DNA from: CAWACP01 sp963832965
GTDB lineage: Bacteria > Acidobacteriota > Terriglobia > Bryobacterales > Bryobacteraceae
DNA: 64,000 nucleotides
Assembly: GCA_963832965.1 (NCBI GenBank)
Contig: CAWHVW010000005.1
Coordinates: forward strand, 682,001 to 746,000
Direction: 5' to 3'
Both the position numbers and the translations under genes were made by a program. The notes under the pieces are model-generated. The model was not told where the DNA came from and did no database searches. It saw nothing but the letters and a program-made list of their open reading frames with translations. Below, piece after piece: positions 17,685-25,938 of the stretch (position 1 is the stretch's first letter; each line of letters opens with the position of its first letter).

Positions 17685-19571
17685 TCAGAACTGTGCCTGA
17701 GACAACGCAAGCCGCCCATGGCCAACCTGAGTGGCTTCTGGAAAACGCAGCCGGAACGATGTGCCCTTGCCTGGCTCGCTTTCGAAGTCGATTGTACCAC
17801 CGTGCAATTGCATCATTCGGAAGGTCAGGGCGAGGCCGATGCCCGATCCATCGCTCTTGGTGCTGAAATACAGGTCGAAGATACGGTCGCTGATCTCCGC
17901 CGGAATTCCGGGGCCGGTATCGGAGACCGTGAGGACGCATTCCCCGCCCAGGTACTCGACCGCGAGTGTCAGGCGCCCCTGCTGGTCCATGGCGTCGATG
18001 GCATTGACCACGACGTTGAGAATGGCCTGACGCAGCAGCTTTGGATCGCCCCTGATCCAGACGTCGTGGGACAACTCCGTTTCCAGAAAGATGTGCCGGG
18101 CCGCGGCGTCGGGGGCGATGAACTCGGCGAGTTCCCGGACGAGGTCCGGCAGATTCATCTCGGTGAGCTCGAGTTCGAGAGGCTTGTTGAAATTCAGGAA
18201 CGTGCGCACCACATGATCGAGGCGGCGGACTTCGCGGGTGATCAGTTCGATTTCCGGCTCGGGCGAGTCGAGCCGTGTCCGCAGCACCTCGATATGCAGA
18301 GCGATGGCATTGAGCGGGTTCTTGATCTCGTGGGCGACGCCGCTGGTGAGACGGCTGATCGCGGCCAGCCGCGACGAGAGATCGAGGTGGGATTCGAGTT
18401 GTTTGCGCGTTTCCGGATCGCGGAATCGCACCAGCGTGCCGATGGGCTGACTGCCGGTGCTTCGCGAGAGCAGTTCCACGCTGAGAAGAAGGCGGCGGCG
18501 GCCGTGTTCCGGCACTTCCAGGTAAACGACCCGATCACGCAGGGATTCACTGCGTTCGAGGGCTTCCTGAATGGCCGCGCCGACGGCTTCGGCGAGGGGA
18601 AACAGCTCGGCAATGCCGCGGCCCAGAATCTTGTCGCGCGACAACCCCAACAACTGCTCCGCGGGCCTGCCCGCCATCACCGCGCGCCCTTGCGCGTCGA
18701 ACAGCATCACGGCTTCCTCAATGCGCTCCAGAAGCTCGTCGATATTGTTGCGCAATTCCACCGCGTCGCGGCGCGCGCCGTGAAACTGCTGGCCCAGCAG
18801 GTTCAGTTTCGACTGCACGTCGGCATATTCGCGGGACTCGCGGGAGGCCGCCGCTTCCAGGCCCTCCGGCAGTTCTCCCTTGCTGATCAGGTCGATGGTG
18901 CGGCTCACTCGCGCCAGAGGGCGCAGGGCCAGCACCGGCACCAGCCACGCCAGCGCCAGCGAAACAGCCAGCGCGATGAGAAAGCCGTATCCCAGGTTCG
19001 CGAAGGCGGGCTCCAGCGCATGGCGAATCAGCGACGAACGAACCACCACCATCACGGTGAACTGGGGAGTTTGGTCGCCTTTCGCCGCTACGGGGATCTG
19101 GATGGCATAGTTTTCCGCGTCGTTATAGAGCTGCCATAGATTGCGCAGCGGCGGGCCGGTCCGCCAGGCTTCGAACGACTTGTAGCGGGCAGCCGTGGAA
19201 ACAAAAGCGCCCGTGAAGGAGGTGAGCATGTGGCCGTTGGGGCCGAAGATGATGATGTCCAGCACGGCCGCGTTATTGCTCACGCTGCGAGTGAGCATGG
19301 CCGGAATGAGCGGATCGGTTCGGATAATGCCGGCCACGCGCTCGCGCACCTGCTGCCGGTCGGTGGGCCGTACCGTCAGCGCGGCCAGGTTCTGGTCGAC
19401 GCGTTCGGCCGTATACCCGGCCACTTCGTCAGCGATCTGACGGGCGCTGTCGGCGGCGCTATCGATGGCGCTGCCGGTGAAATCGTAGAGGTAGACGAGG
19501 GAGACCAGAACCACGACCACGGCAACCAGGGCCGCAACAGACAGGCGGATCCTGGTTTTCAGGGACATCAT
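17685..19571 (-). CDS. membrane sensor histidine kinase (HAMP-PAS-HisKA-HATPase), NtrB-like partner
   Basis: 628 residues. It starts at ATG 19571, overlapping the regulator's stop by ATGA; the next codon is also ATG. The frame is open upstream inside the regulator gene, but that is a shadow. TM1 lies at about residues 9-31, a periplasmic sensor at about 32-185, TM2 at about 187-212 (FLIALAVSLALAWLVPVLAL), then HAMP, a coiled coil, PAS, HisKA with SGVAHEIKNPLNAIALHIEV, and HATPase with VVNAIDAMDQQG, DTGPGIP and STKSDGSGIGLAL. The sensor kinase and an enhancer-binding regulator are translationally coupled, so they form a two-component pair. The ligand is unknown. Confidence 0.9.
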   Translation of the reverse strand: MMSLKTRIRLSVAALVAVVVVLVSLVYLYDFTGSAIDSAADSARQIADEVAGYTAERVDQNLAALTVRPTDRQQVRERVAGIIRTDPLIPAMLTRSVSNNAAVLDIIIFGPNGHMLTSFTGAFVSTAARYKSFEAWRTGPPLRNLWQLYNDAENYAIQIPVAAKGDQTPQFTVMVVVRSSLIRHALEPAFANLGYGFLIALAVSLALAWLVPVLALRPLARVSRTIDLISKGELPEGLEAAASRESREYADVQSKLNLLGQQFHGARRDAVELRNNIDELLERIEEAVMLFDAQGRAVMAGRPAEQLLGLSRDKILGRGIAELFPLAEAVGAAIQEALERSESLRDRVVYLEVPEHGRRRLLLSVELLSRSTGSQPIGTLVRFRDPETRKQLESHLDLSSRLAAISRLTSGVAHEIKNPLNAIALHIEVLRTRLDSPEPEIELITREVRRLDHVVRTFLNFNKPLELELTEMNLPDLVRELAEFIAPDAAARHIFLETELSHDVWIRGDPKLLRQAILNVVVNAIDAMDQQGRLTLAVEYLGGECVLTVSDTGPGIPAEISDRIFDLYFSTKSDGSGIGLALTFRMMQLHGGTIDFESEPGKGTSFRLRFPEATQVGHGRLALSQAQF

Positions 19572-20995
19572 GACGAGGACGAGGCAGCTTCCGCTTCCGC
19601 CGTGGCGCCGTACTCCTTCAGCTTGTTGAAGAGAGTTTTCAGGCTGATGCCCAGGATTTCGGCGGCGCGCGTTTTGTTGTTCTTCGTATGCTGCAAGGTG
19701 AGCAGGACCAGCGCCTTTTCCGCTTCGCCCACGGTGGTGCCCACGGGCAGCCGCACGCTGTCCACATCCAGCGAGGGCGGCGCCTGGCGGGCGCCGGAGG
19801 GCGCGCCGAAATCGTGCGGCAGATGCTGCGTCGTAATGGTGCCCTCGCCGGCGAGGATCACCGCCCGCTCCAGCACGTTGCGGAGCTCGCGCACATTGCC
19901 CGGCCAGGAATGGCGCCGGAACAGGTCCAGCACTTCGCCGGCGACGTCCACGACGCGGCAACTGTGCCTCCGGTTCAACATGCCGATGAGCGCTTCGGCC
20001 AGCAGCGGCAAATCTCCGTTCCTTTGGCGCAGCGGGGGCAATTCGACCTGGAACACGTTCAAGCGGTAGAACAGATCCTCGCGCAATTCTGCTTTGCGCA
20101 ACACCTCTTCCAGGTTCTTATTGGTGGAAGCGACGATGCGAACATCGACGGCAATTTCGCTCTTGCCGCCGAGCCGGCGCACGTGGGAGTCTTCCAGAAC
20201 GCGCAGCAGCTTGGCCTGCGTTCCCACCGGCATCTCGGCAAGTTCGTCCAGCAGGAGGGTACCGTGCTGGGCGAGTTCGAAGCATCCGGCGCGACGCTCC
20301 ACGGCCCCCGTGAAGGCACCTTTTTCGTGTCCGAACAACTCGCTTTCCATGAGCGTCTCGGGCATGGCCGCGCAGTTGATCGCAACGAACGGACCGTTAC
20401 GGCGCGGGCTCAGGTGATGGATGGCGCGGGCCACCAGTTCCTTTCCGGTCCCGCTTTCGCCGGTCACCAGCACGGCCGCTTTCGACGGCGCCACCTGGCG
20501 GATCAGCGAAAAAACCTCCTGCATCGGCGGAGAGGAGCCCACCATATCCACCAGCACGCCCTTGTATTGCAGTTCCCGTTGCAGGCGCTCGGTTTCCTCC
20601 GCCAGACGGCTTTGCGACGCCGCGCGCTCCAACAGGATACGGAGGGCGCTGGGTTGGATGGGTTTCTCCAGAAACCAGAAAGCGCCGAGGTCGTGAATGG
20701 TTTGGATGGCGGTTTCGATATTGCCGAAGGCGGTGAGCACAATGGCGGGGGGAGCGCCGCCCTGCGTGTTGAGGCGCTTGAGCAGCTCGAAGCCGTCCAT
20801 GCGTGGCATCATGAGGTCAGTTACCAGCACATGCACGGGCATCGCACTCAGCTTGTCCAGGGCTTCCTGACCGTCGGCGGCGGATTCCACGGTGAAGCCC
20901 CACGACTGAATCATGCTGGCAAGGCCGATTCGCTGGCTTTCTTCGTCGTCGGCCACAAGAATACGGGTCGGCGGAGCGGAGGCGATGTTGCCCAT
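19568..20995 (-). CDS. sigma-54-dependent response regulator, NtrC family
   Basis: 475 residues. Receiver 1-125 has VADDEES and phosphoacceptor D60 in VTDLMMPRMDG. The AAA+ domain has Walker A GESGTGKE (179-186), the sigma-54 contact loop GAFTGA (226-231) and Walker B GTLLLDEL (245-252). The C-terminal Fis-type helix-turn-helix is KNNKTRAAEILGISLKTLFN. All elements needed to drive sigma-54 promoters are intact. A TACAAT box (21004-21009) ends eight bases before the ATG. I saw no clear -24/-12 site upstream of this operon or the divergent deacetylase operon, so its targets are unresolved. Confidence 0.93.
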   Translation of the reverse strand: MGNIASAPPTRILVADDEESQRIGLASMIQSWGFTVESAADGQEALDKLSAMPVHVLVTDLMMPRMDGFELLKRLNTQGGAPPAIVLTAFGNIETAIQTIHDLGAFWFLEKPIQPSALRILLERAASQSRLAEETERLQRELQYKGVLVDMVGSSPPMQEVFSLIRQVAPSKAAVLVTGESGTGKELVARAIHHLSPRRNGPFVAINCAAMPETLMESELFGHEKGAFTGAVERRAGCFELAQHGTLLLDELAEMPVGTQAKLLRVLEDSHVRRLGGKSEIAVDVRIVASTNKNLEEVLRKAELREDLFYRLNVFQVELPPLRQRNGDLPLLAEALIGMLNRRHSCRVVDVAGEVLDLFRRHSWPGNVRELRNVLERAVILAGEGTITTQHLPHDFGAPSGARQAPPSLDVDSVRLPVGTTVGEAEKALVLLTLQHTKNNKTRAAEILGISLKTLFNKLKEYGATAEAEAASSSS

Positions 20996-21023
20996 TTAAA
21001 CCAATTGTACCCGAAGGATATGG

Positions 21024-21051
21024 GTGGCGGCCCCATCCAGCAGGCCGCCAC
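21024..21051. repeat. 9-bp inverted repeat between divergent operons
   Basis: GTGGCGGCC, a 10-base loop, then GGCCGCCAC. It lies between the NtrC-type regulator (start 20995, minus) and the PIG-L deacetylase (start 21097, plus). It could be an operator for either operon or a transcribed hairpin. There is no T-tract on either side. Confidence 0.5.
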
Positions 21052-21096
21052 TTGCATCGTAGTAGTAACCCATGCTCTGCTCGTAGATTCGACACC

Positions 21097-23547
21097 GTGA
21101 AGAAAAGTAACATTTGTGAGAACCTCGCGGCCTGCCTGATTTTGCTGGCCGCGCCCGCACTAGCCCAGCGTGAGCTGTCCGGCTCCGCCCGTGTGTATGA
21201 AGCTCTGCATAGTCTCGCCAACACCGGCAGTGTGCTGATGATCGCCGCCCATCCCGACGACGAGAATACGGCGCTGCTGGCGTATTTCGCGCGTGGTTTA
21301 TGCGTTCGCACGGCGTATCTCTCGCTCACCCGCGGCGAAGGCGGGCAAAACCTGCTGGGACCGGAGCAGGGTGACGCGTTGGGGGTTATTCGCACCCAGG
21401 AGCTGCTGGCGGCACGCCGGGTGGATGGAGCGGAGCAATTCTTCACGCGCGCCATCGATTTCGGATTCTCGAAGACGGCCGACGAGTCCATGCAGAAATG
21501 GGGCAGGGAACGTACATTGAGCGACATTGTGCGGGTGATTCGCCGGTTTCGGCCAGACGTGATTGTGCTGCGTTTTTCCGGCACGCCACGCGACGGCCAT
21601 GGGCATCATCAGGCTTCGGCCATTCTCGGCAAAGAGGCGTTTTTCGCCGCAGCCGATGCAAAGCAATTCCCGGAATGCGGTCCGTCGTGGCAGGCTAAGC
21701 GTCTGATGTGGAACATGTTTGGCTTCACTCGCGAGCAGCAGGCCGAGAACGAGAAAGCGTCTGGCAAGGTGCAGATCGACGATGGCATCTGGAACCCGGT
21801 GCTGGGCCTTTCTTACCTCGAAATTGCCGGCATGAGCCGCAGCATGCACCGCAGCCAGGGCATGGGTTCGCCGGAGCGGCGCGGCTCGAATGTGGATTCT
21901 CTGATTGTGGTGGCGGGTGAGCCGGTGCAAAAGAGCATTTTCGACGGCGTGGACATTACGTGGAATCGATTTCCGGGCGGAGGACCGGTTGGGGAACTGC
22001 TGGAGAGGGCCTGGCAGACTTTCGATCCGGCGCACCCGGAAAAAGTGGCGCCATTACTGGCGGAAGCCAAGCACGCGATGCCGCCCGGCGACGATCCGTT
22101 ACTCAAGCGAAAACAACACGATCTGGATGAGGCCATCGCACTTTGCGCCGGATTATGGGTGGATGCGACGGCGGACGATTACGCGGTAGTCCCCGGCGGA
22201 AAAGTGAAGGTGACCCTGACCGGGGTCAATCGAGGGCCGCTGGCGATTCAAAGCCCCACGTTCAAACTGGAGCCAAACCAGCCGGACCGCCACACGCTGG
22301 AGGCGGCCATTCCAGCGAATGCCGCCTACTCCGGACCTTATTGGCTGCTTGAGGCGAAGCATGGCGATTCGTACGAAGTCGGCGATCCCAGCCTGATTGG
22401 CACCCCTGAAAACGCACCCCTGTTGTCGGAGCGGATGGAGTTCAACGTCGCCGGCGCGCACATCGAGCTGGATCGCCCGGTGGTCTATCGCTGGGTGGAC
22501 CGGCTGCTGGGCGAGCGCTGGCGCCCTCTGGCGGTGGTGCCGCCGGTGGCGATGAGCCTTCCCGAATCTTCGGTGATTTTCGCGGATAATGCGCTCAGGA
22601 CGGTCGCCATCGATCTCAAGGCGGTGCAGCCGGAGAGGGGAGAGGCGCGCGTGCTTGCTCCATGGAAGACCGAGCCGAAAGCGACCCCGTTCGTCCTGAA
22701 GAAGGACGAAGAGACCAGCATGAGTTTCGAGGTTTCTCCGCCGGCGGCACAGGAAGAAAACCGGGCGACCGCTGAAGTGCGCGCCGCCAACACTTCCCTC
22801 GTTGTGTCTACCGAACTTATCGACTATCCGCACATTCCTCCGCAGTATCTGTTTCCCCTGGCGGCGGTGAAGCTGGTGCGCGTGGATGTGGTGAACCTGG
22901 CGAAGAACGTGGGCTATGTGATGGGCGCGGGCGACGACGTTCCGGACTCGCTGCGGCAGATGGGCAGCACGGTGACGCTGCTGAACGCGGAAGATCTGGC
23001 TCGTGGAGATCTGGGCCGGTTCGACGCCATCGTCACTGGTGTGCGCGCTTACAACACGCGGGCCGACCTGGGCGCGAATGAGCAGCGGCTGGTGGATTAC
23101 GTACAGAGCGGAGGCACGCTGGTGGTCCAATACAACACCATGGACGCCTACAGCGGAGAGGGCGGCGGGGTGCTGGATCATGCGGGCCCGTGGCCGTTGC
23201 AGATTGGCCACGAAAGGGTCACCGTGGAAGAATCGCCGGTGGCTTTCCCGCACCCGGAGAATCCCCTGCTGCATAAGCCCAACGAGATCACCGAGCGCGA
23301 TTTCGACGGTTGGATTCAGGAGCGTGGCCTTTACTTCGCCTCCACGTGGGACAAGAACTATCAGCCGCTGTTTGAGACGCACGACCCGGGTGAACAGCCG
23401 CTGCTCGGCGCCACGCTGAGCGCACGCTACGGAAAAGGCGCGTTCGTGTTCACGGCCTTTTCCTGGTTCCGGGAACTGCCCGCCGGCGTTCCAGGCGCAT
23501 TTCGCATTTTCGCCAACCTGCTGAGCGCGGGGAAGACGCTGCCGTGA
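21097..23547 (+). CDS. secreted PIG-L family deacetylase with C-terminal ThuA/GATase-like domain
   Basis: 816 residues from a GTG at 21097, placed directly before a signal peptide (ENLAACLILLAAPALAQ). A TAGATT box ends seven bases before this GTG, supporting it over the upstream ATG at 21052. The PIG-L/LmbE domain (about residues 40-260) has the zinc motif MIAAHPDDE and the distal HGHHQAS. A beta-rich middle region follows. The C-terminus (about 590-810) looks like a ThuA/glutamine-amidotransferase fold (AIVTGVRAYNTR, YVQSGGTLVVQYN, GKGAFVFTAFSWFRE). PIG-L enzymes remove N-acetyl groups from sugars such as GlcNAc. Its stop overlaps the start of a 48-residue membrane protein, which overlaps a sodium symporter, so deacetylation and uptake are probably linked. 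Confidence 0.87.
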   Translation: MKKSNICENLAACLILLAAPALAQRELSGSARVYEALHSLANTGSVLMIAAHPDDENTALLAYFARGLCVRTAYLSLTRGEGGQNLLGPEQGDALGVIRTQELLAARRVDGAEQFFTRAIDFGFSKTADESMQKWGRERTLSDIVRVIRRFRPDVIVLRFSGTPRDGHGHHQASAILGKEAFFAAADAKQFPECGPSWQAKRLMWNMFGFTREQQAENEKASGKVQIDDGIWNPVLGLSYLEIAGMSRSMHRSQGMGSPERRGSNVDSLIVVAGEPVQKSIFDGVDITWNRFPGGGPVGELLERAWQTFDPAHPEKVAPLLAEAKHAMPPGDDPLLKRKQHDLDEAIALCAGLWVDATADDYAVVPGGKVKVTLTGVNRGPLAIQSPTFKLEPNQPDRHTLEAAIPANAAYSGPYWLLEAKHGDSYEVGDPSLIGTPENAPLLSERMEFNVAGAHIELDRPVVYRWVDRLLGERWRPLAVVPPVAMSLPESSVIFADNALRTVAIDLKAVQPERGEARVLAPWKTEPKATPFVLKKDEETSMSFEVSPPAAQEENRATAEVRAANTSLVVSTELIDYPHIPPQYLFPLAAVKLVRVDVVNLAKNVGYVMGAGDDVPDSLRQMGSTVTLLNAEDLARGDLGRFDAIVTGVRAYNTRADLGANEQRLVDYVQSGGTLVVQYNTMDAYSGEGGGVLDHAGPWPLQIGHERVTVEESPVAFPHPENPLLHKPNEITERDFDGWIQERGLYFASTWDKNYQPLFETHDPGEQPLLGATLSARYGKGAFVFTAFSWFRELPAGVPGAFRIFANLLSAGKTLP

Positions 23548-23690
23548 CAGACGAAGAGCCGCGGCCTGACATGCCCGACGGCCCTCCGCCATTCCTGGGC
23601 ACCTGGCCGCGCGTCTACGCGGTGGTGGCCTGCTATGTGGCTCTGCTAATCTTCCTGTTCTGGCTGTTCACCCAGGCCTTCGCCGAATGA
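23544..23690 (+). CDS. 48-residue single-pass membrane microprotein between deacetylase and symporter
   Basis: The GTG at 23544 overlaps the deacetylase stop (GTGA), and its TGA at 23688-23690 overlaps the symporter ATG (ATGA), so all three genes are translationally coupled. The product has an acidic/proline N-terminus (TDEEPRPDMPDGPPPFLG), then one hydrophobic helix (VYAVVACYVALLIFLFWLF). Small subunits of this size accompany some transporters as accessory chains. The double overlap and clean membrane-protein composition argue strongly that it is a real gene. No named family is known to me. Confidence 0.8.
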   Translation: MTDEEPRPDMPDGPPPFLGTWPRVYAVVACYVALLIFLFWLFTQAFAE

Positions 23691-25357
23691 GGCCGCTGGA
23701 CTGGATTGTGATGTGCGGCTGGCTCGCGTTCATCGTGAGCTACGGCCTGTGGCGCGGACGCGGCAGCAGCACGACGCAGAAATACATGCTCGCCGGAAAG
23801 ACCATGCCTTGGTACGCCATGGGGCTTTCCATCATGGCCACGCAGGCGAGCGCGATCACGTTCATCTCCACCACCGGCCAGTCGTATATCGACGGGATGC
23901 GTTTCGTGCAGTTCTATTTTGGGCTGCCAGTGGCCATGATCATCCTGTCGGCCACGGCGGTTCCCATTTTTCATCGCGCCAACGTGTACACCGCTTACGA
24001 ATACCTGGAGCGGCGATTCGACGCGAAAACGCGGTCGCTGGTGAGCGCGATTTTCCTGATTCAGCGCGGGCTGGGGGCGGGGCTTTCGCTGTACGCTCCG
24101 GCGGTGGTGCTGTCGGTGATCCTCGGCTGGCCGGACCGGGTGACCACGGTGATGATGGGCGCGCTGGTAATGATTTATACGTCATGGGGCGGAATCAAGG
24201 CGGTGACCTGGGCGGACGTGTATCAGATGGCGCTCATCTCCGCCGCCCTGGTGCTGGCGCTGGGGATGGCCATACACCTGATGCCGCACAACGTTTCCTT
24301 TGGCGATGCGTTGTCGCTGGCGGGCGCCATGGGCCGGCTGAACGCGGTGACCACGAAGTTCGACTGGAACGACCGGTACAACATCTGGAGCGGGCTTATC
24401 GGCGGGACTTTTCTGGCACTGGCCTATTTTGGATGCGATCAGAGCCAGGTGCAACGCTACCTGACGGGCAAGTCCATCGCGCAGAGCCGGCTCAGCCTGC
24501 TGTTTACCGCCGTGGCCAAGATCCCCATGCAGTTCTTCATTCTGTTCATCGGCGCCATGGTGTTCGTGTTTTTTGTGTTCGAGAAGCCGCCGGTGCTGTT
24601 TCATCCGGTGGAACAGGCCCGCGTGGAGAAGAACGCGGCGTACGGCCGGGTGCGGGAGAGCTTCGACGGCGCTTTTGCAAACCGGCGCGCGGCCGCCGAA
24701 GACTACATTGCGGCGCGCCGCCGCGGCGATGAGGCCGGGCGCGAAGTGGCGGCGGTACGCTACCGGCGCGCCCAGCAGGATCTTGACGCCGCGCACATAG
24801 CGGGGGAGCATTTGGTTTCGTCCGAGTTCAACGACACCAACTTTATCTTCCTTTCGTTCGTTACGCGTTATCTGCCTGCCGGCGTGGTGGGGCTGATTGT
24901 TGCTGTTATTTTCTCTGCCGCTATGTCGTCGACGTCGGGTGAAATTAACTCACTGGCCACGGTAAGCGTGATCGACATTTACCGGCGGCACTTCCGGCCG
25001 GACGCCGCCGATCACCATTATGTGAACGCGTCACGCCTGGCGACGATTTTCTGGGGCTGTTTTGCGGTGTGCTTCGCGAACTACGGGAGCAATTTCGGCG
25101 CGCTCATCGAGGCCGTGAATATGGTGGGCTCGTTGTTCTATGGCGGATTGCTGGGCGTGTTCGTGCTCGCATTTTTCTTCAAGCGGGTCGGCGCGAATGG
25201 GGCGTTCTATGGCGTGCTGGCGGGCGAGGCTGCGATTTTCGCGGCGAACCGCTTCACCCACATTGGATTTCTCTGGTACAACGTGATCGGCTGCGTGGTG
25301 GTGGTGATGGCCGGTCTGACAATTTCGGCGGTCAGTGCGGCCCAGCGAGTTCCTTGA
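23687..25357 (+). CDS. sodium:solute symporter (SSS family)
   Basis: 556 residues with about 13-14 hydrophobic segments. The SSS/LeuT-fold signatures are visible: YMLAGKTMPWYAMGLSIMATQASAITFIS (in pieces), YTAYEYLERRFD, YTSWGGIKAVTWADVYQ, GCDQSQVQRYLTGKS and AAMSSTSGEINSLATV (sodium-site Ser/Thr). Residues about 300-375 form a long charged, helical insertion (RRAAAEDYIAARRRGDEAGR) between membrane helices, which is unusual for the family. The gene is coupled to the microprotein and PIG-L enzyme. The likely substrate is a sugar or amino sugar released outside; this is inference. The last 26 bp overlap a convergent gene. Confidence 0.9.
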   Translation: MRPLDWIVMCGWLAFIVSYGLWRGRGSSTTQKYMLAGKTMPWYAMGLSIMATQASAITFISTTGQSYIDGMRFVQFYFGLPVAMIILSATAVPIFHRANVYTAYEYLERRFDAKTRSLVSAIFLIQRGLGAGLSLYAPAVVLSVILGWPDRVTTVMMGALVMIYTSWGGIKAVTWADVYQMALISAALVLALGMAIHLMPHNVSFGDALSLAGAMGRLNAVTTKFDWNDRYNIWSGLIGGTFLALAYFGCDQSQVQRYLTGKSIAQSRLSLLFTAVAKIPMQFFILFIGAMVFVFFVFEKPPVLFHPVEQARVEKNAAYGRVRESFDGAFANRRAAAEDYIAARRRGDEAGREVAAVRYRRAQQDLDAAHIAGEHLVSSEFNDTNFIFLSFVTRYLPAGVVGLIVAVIFSAAMSSTSGEINSLATVSVIDIYRRHFRPDAADHHYVNASRLATIFWGCFAVCFANYGSNFGALIEAVNMVGSLFYGGLLGVFVLAFFFKRVGANGAFYGVLAGEAAIFAANRFTHIGFLWYNVIGCVVVVMAGLTISAVSAAQRVP

Positions 25358-25814
25358 TTGCGCCGGCAAGACGCTCAATCGCATCGTTGAAATTCTTGTC
25401 GCGCGCGCCCTGCATAGTGGCCAGCTTTACGTGCATGTTTAACGTCCAGAGAGCCACGTGGGTCGAGGGATCCAGAATTGTCAGCCGGAGCCTGGGATCC
25501 ATGACGGGTCCAGCATTGGTGAAGAGCAGTTCGAAGACGAGATCGGAACCGGCGGGAGCGGGCGTGAGTTCATATCGCCCCCAGCTTTTCATCGCCGCGT
25601 AGAACTGGTTGTAGGGCCGGTCGTCCCCGCCGGTGTAAAGAAGGCTCGCTCCGTCCGCACCGGCATTGGAGACAAATACGGTTTTGGCTTTTGCGATTTG
25701 CTCTGGCACGGGGGCTGGGGCCGGCGCTTCCGTCTTTGTCTGCTGAGCGCTTGCGGCCACGCCCGATAGCACGATGATTGCGAGCACCGTTGGAACGCTA
25801 CTTATATTTTTCAC
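25332..25814 (-). CDS. secreted hypothetical protein, about 160 residues
   Basis: GTG start, then a signal peptide (VLAIIVLSGVAASAQ) and a Pro/Ala linker. A compact alpha/beta domain follows, with KTVFVSNAGADGA, YNQFYAAMKSWGRYEL and VFELLFTNAG, then RLRLTILDPSTHVALW. The pattern resembles small exported acidobacterial proteins that may bind the cell envelope; I recognise no named family. Its 3' end overlaps the symporter gene convergently by 26 bp, so transcription from the two strands collides here. Confidence 0.72.
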   Translation of the reverse strand: MKNISSVPTVLAIIVLSGVAASAQQTKTEAPAPAPVPEQIAKAKTVFVSNAGADGASLLYTGGDDRPYNQFYAAMKSWGRYELTPAPAGSDLVFELLFTNAGPVMDPRLRLTILDPSTHVALWTLNMHVKLATMQGARDKNFNDAIERLAGAIKELAGPH

Positions 25815-25938
25815 GATAGGTTAACCCTGTCCTGAAGACGCGTCGCCGGCTTCAATGGTCACCTGCGGTGCCTGATTCACTTGTAACGCGTTGTAACGCG
25901 GTCAACCCGCGAGTGGTTTTGTGGCAAGCTGAATCCTT

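Noticed and set aside
17490..19139. 549-residue plus-strand frame
   Set aside because: Opposite the sensor kinase; shadow.
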